A DNA stretch of 64,000 nucleotides from Planktophila grossartii (lineage in GTDB: Bacteria; Actinomycetota; Actinomycetes; Nanopelagicales; Nanopelagicaceae). Shown in pieces: positions 62,543 through 64,000 of the stretch. The stretch spans positions 930,001 through 994,000 of the forward strand of contig OZ248345.1 of NCBI GenBank assembly GCA_965234365.1. Direction: 5' to 3'. The notes beneath the pieces are model-generated. The model worked only from the letters and a program-made list of their open reading frames with translations, made no database searches and was not told the origin of the DNA. The position numbers were made by a program, and so were the translations under genes. Position 1 is the stretch's first letter. Every line of letters starts with the position of its first letter.

Positions 62543-62732
62543 GGCACCAAATCCTTTAGCGCGTATTCCGATTTTTCGGAGCTACGCATTCTCGTGGTCC
62601 GCAGATGAAATTCATTTACGAACAAAACCTTTGTTGTAGTCCGCCGCAGGCGCGATAAGGATCGCTGGCCGCGCTGAACTGTTGGATGAATTATGGCAGA
62701 TATTCCTGCCGAAAACCTATTTTGAGCGTGAT

Positions 62733-63893
62733 TTAGCTGCGGTGACTTGCATGAACGTTCTGCAAAAGGCCAAAGCCGATGAGGTTGGCGAACATGCTCG
62801 ATCCCCCATAAGAAAGGAATGGCAAAGGAACGCCGGTCATCGGCATCAATCCCAGAGTCATGCCAATATTTTCAAATATCTGAAAAGCAAACCATGCAAT
62901 AACGCCTGTACACACCAGAGTTCCATATGGGTCCGTCGATCTTCGAGCGATTGCAAAGGCTCGCATCAAAATTATAAAAAGAAGGAAGATGATCAACCCG
63001 CTTCCTAAGAAACCGAGCTCTTCTCCAGCCACTGTGAAGATGAAGTCTGTCTGTTGCTCAGGAACGAAGCGACCATTTGTCTGTGGACCATTGAAAAGGC
63101 CTGTACCAATCAAGCCGCCTGAACCGACGGTGATACGCGCCTGCCGAAGTTGATAGCCCGCCCCTTGTGAATCTGCATTGGGATCGACAAAAGATTGAAG
63201 ACGTTTGATTTGATAATCGTTTATTACTCCAGTCTTCGTTGCAACGAAACCGCCAATGAGTGCAAGGAGGATGAGCCCAACAATCCAACGAGTCGGCGCA
63301 CCTGAAACTGCGAGCATTGTGACAACGGATGCGCTAATAATAAATACAGTTCCCATATCAGGTTGAGCGAGAATGAGAAGAATAGGAATTGCTGCAACGC
63401 CGAGTGCCTTTAAGACATCCTGATGAGTTGGTTCATCGCTGTTGTGTGTGCGCTCTGAGAGCAACATCGCGATTCCAATGATGATTGAAATCTTTGCAAT
63501 CTCTGCTGGTTGAATCTGGAATCCTGCCGGCAAGCGAATCCATGCTTTTGCACCATTGACTTCACTACCCACGCCAGGAATGAGAACGAAGAGAAGTCCA
63601 AAGACGCCCAAACCCCAGATATATGGCGTATATGCGCGCAAGAGGCGGTAATCGATAATTGTCGTTCCCCATGCAAGAGCTAAACCAATGATGATGTTGA
63701 TGACATGGCGCTTGAGGTAATACTGAGGATCGAGGCCATTTGCTGAATACCACTCGCGTGTAGCGGCATAGACAAGGAGCGTGCCCATCACAAGAAGTGC
63801 AGCAACGGCACCCGTTAAGACGGGATCGAAACCTGAAATAAATGAACTTCTGCGGGCTCGGCGATAAGGATTGCGATTGAGGAATGTGCTCAT
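62733..63893 (-). CDS. rodA: Peptidoglycan glycosyltransferase RodA (SEDS family)
   Basis: Polymerises lipid II during cell elongation with a class B PBP. 386 residues with about ten membrane helices. SEDS motifs are GSEVNGAKAWIRLPAGFQIQPAE, AQPDMGTVFI with the catalytic-type Asp, and the C-terminal TGVPLPFLSYGGSSM. RodA rather than FtsW is chosen from the upstream PBP gene and the position before rne, as in Streptomyces. Its ATG overlaps the upstream stop (ATGA). Confidence 0.9.
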   Translation of the reverse strand: MSTFLNRNPYRRARRSSFISGFDPVLTGAVAALLVMGTLLVYAATREWYSANGLDPQYYLKRHVINIIIGLALAWGTTIIDYRLLRAYTPYIWGLGVFGLLFVLIPGVGSEVNGAKAWIRLPAGFQIQPAEIAKISIIIGIAMLLSERTHNSDEPTHQDVLKALGVAAIPILLILAQPDMGTVFIISASVVTMLAVSGAPTRWIVGLILLALIGGFVATKTGVINDYQIKRLQSFVDPNADSQGAGYQLRQARITVGSGGLIGTGLFNGPQTNGRFVPEQQTDFIFTVAGEELGFLGSGLIIFLLFIILMRAFAIARRSTDPYGTLVCTGVIAWFAFQIFENIGMTLGLMPMTGVPLPFLSYGGSSMFANLIGFGLLQNVHASHRS

Positions 63894-64000
63894 CGTTTCA
63901 CCTTCGCCTTCGCAGTAGGTGTTGCACTTGCAACAACTTTAGGTTTACCGGGATTCAATATAGATGGCTTCGGTTTTGTTGCAGGTGAAATTCGTGGAAG
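63890..64000 (-). CDS. C-terminal tail of a gene upstream of rodA, probably penicillin-binding protein 2
   Basis: Only the last 36 codons are in the window: a Pro/Lys/Ala-rich disordered tail (ATKPKPSILNPGKPKVV to the end TAKAKVKR) with stop overlapping the rodA ATG. The visible part has no domain. Identity as a class B PBP (mrdA) is inferred solely from the coupling to rodA. Confidence 0.5.
   Translation of the reverse strand, partial: LPRISPATKPKPSILNPGKPKVVASATPTAKAKVKR

Noticed and set aside
62543..62732. Small gene or RNA between rodA and rne
   Set aside because: Only short stems (for example GGCAG/CTGCC at 62695-62710) and no credible frame.

Overview
The window is about 64 kb of a compact, gene-dense actinobacterial chromosome. 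By eye the GC content is moderate (high 40s percent), well below the usual for the phylum. The gene order matches the conserved actinobacterial core as known from Mycobacterium: ftsK-rnj-dapA-thyX, dapB, an M16 protease next to pnp, rpsO-ribF-truB-rbfA-infB-nusA-rimP, proS-ispG-rseP-dxr, rlmN-cdsA-frr-pyrH-tsf-rpsB-xerC, the ilv/leu/serA block, gatCBA, and proA-proB-obgE-rpmA-rplU-rne. Moderate GC, very short spacers, many ATGA/TAATG stop-start overlaps and a polyamine uptake cassette fit a streamlined freshwater actinobacterium of the acI (Nanopelagicales) type. That placement is inference. No rRNA, tRNA, CRISPR array, insertion sequence or prophage was seen.

Layout. 1-9 kb: DNA translocase, RNase J, lysine biosynthesis (dapA, dapB), thyX, a divergent azlCD exporter pair, a mycoredoxin-like protein and a processing-type peptidase. 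9-18 kb: the RNA turnover and translation-initiation block, with a structured RNA before pnp. 18-31 kb: TSUP permease, proS, isoprenoid genes (ispG, dxr), a site-2 protease, a potDABC polyamine transporter translationally coupled to dxr, an aminobutyraldehyde-type dehydrogenase and a DinB protein. 30-36.6 kb: rlmN, phospholipid, ribosome recycling, UMP kinase, EF-Ts, S2 and XerC. 36.6-39.8 kb: an accessory island with a secreted stalked protein, a divergent LuxR-type regulator behind a G9 tract, an unknown small protein and an XRE regulator. 39.8-50.1 kb: a branched-chain amino acid and serine block (cimA, ilvE, leuB, serA, ilvC, ilvN, ilvB, ilvD). A Val/Ile-rich leader peptide and an intrinsic terminator lie before ilvB. 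50.1-52.3 kb: a TetR/MFS efflux pair. 52.3-64 kb: gatCAB, proBA, obgE, L27/L21, RNase E/G, RodA and the tail of what is probably PBP2.

How the genes work together. With cimA and leuB beside ilvBNCD and ilvE, 2-oxobutyrate for isoleucine can come from pyruvate. The visible ilvB leader suggests control by translation of Val/Ile codons. Polyamine uptake (potDABC) next to an aminobutyraldehyde-type dehydrogenase suggests use of polyamines as nitrogen and carbon sources. Several genes (dapA, thyX, azlC, xerC, the XRE gene, ilvD) have a -10-like hexamer 6-7 nt before the start codon, as expected for leaderless mRNAs.

No stretch over 300 bases lacks a gene. The largest gaps are 35398-35675 (hairpins, the likely rpsB leader), 38169-38423 (divergent control region) and 48213-48431 (the ilvB attenuator). 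Smaller ones are 16658-16848 (nusA-infB, nothing clear) and 62543-62732 (rodA-rne, only weak stems).
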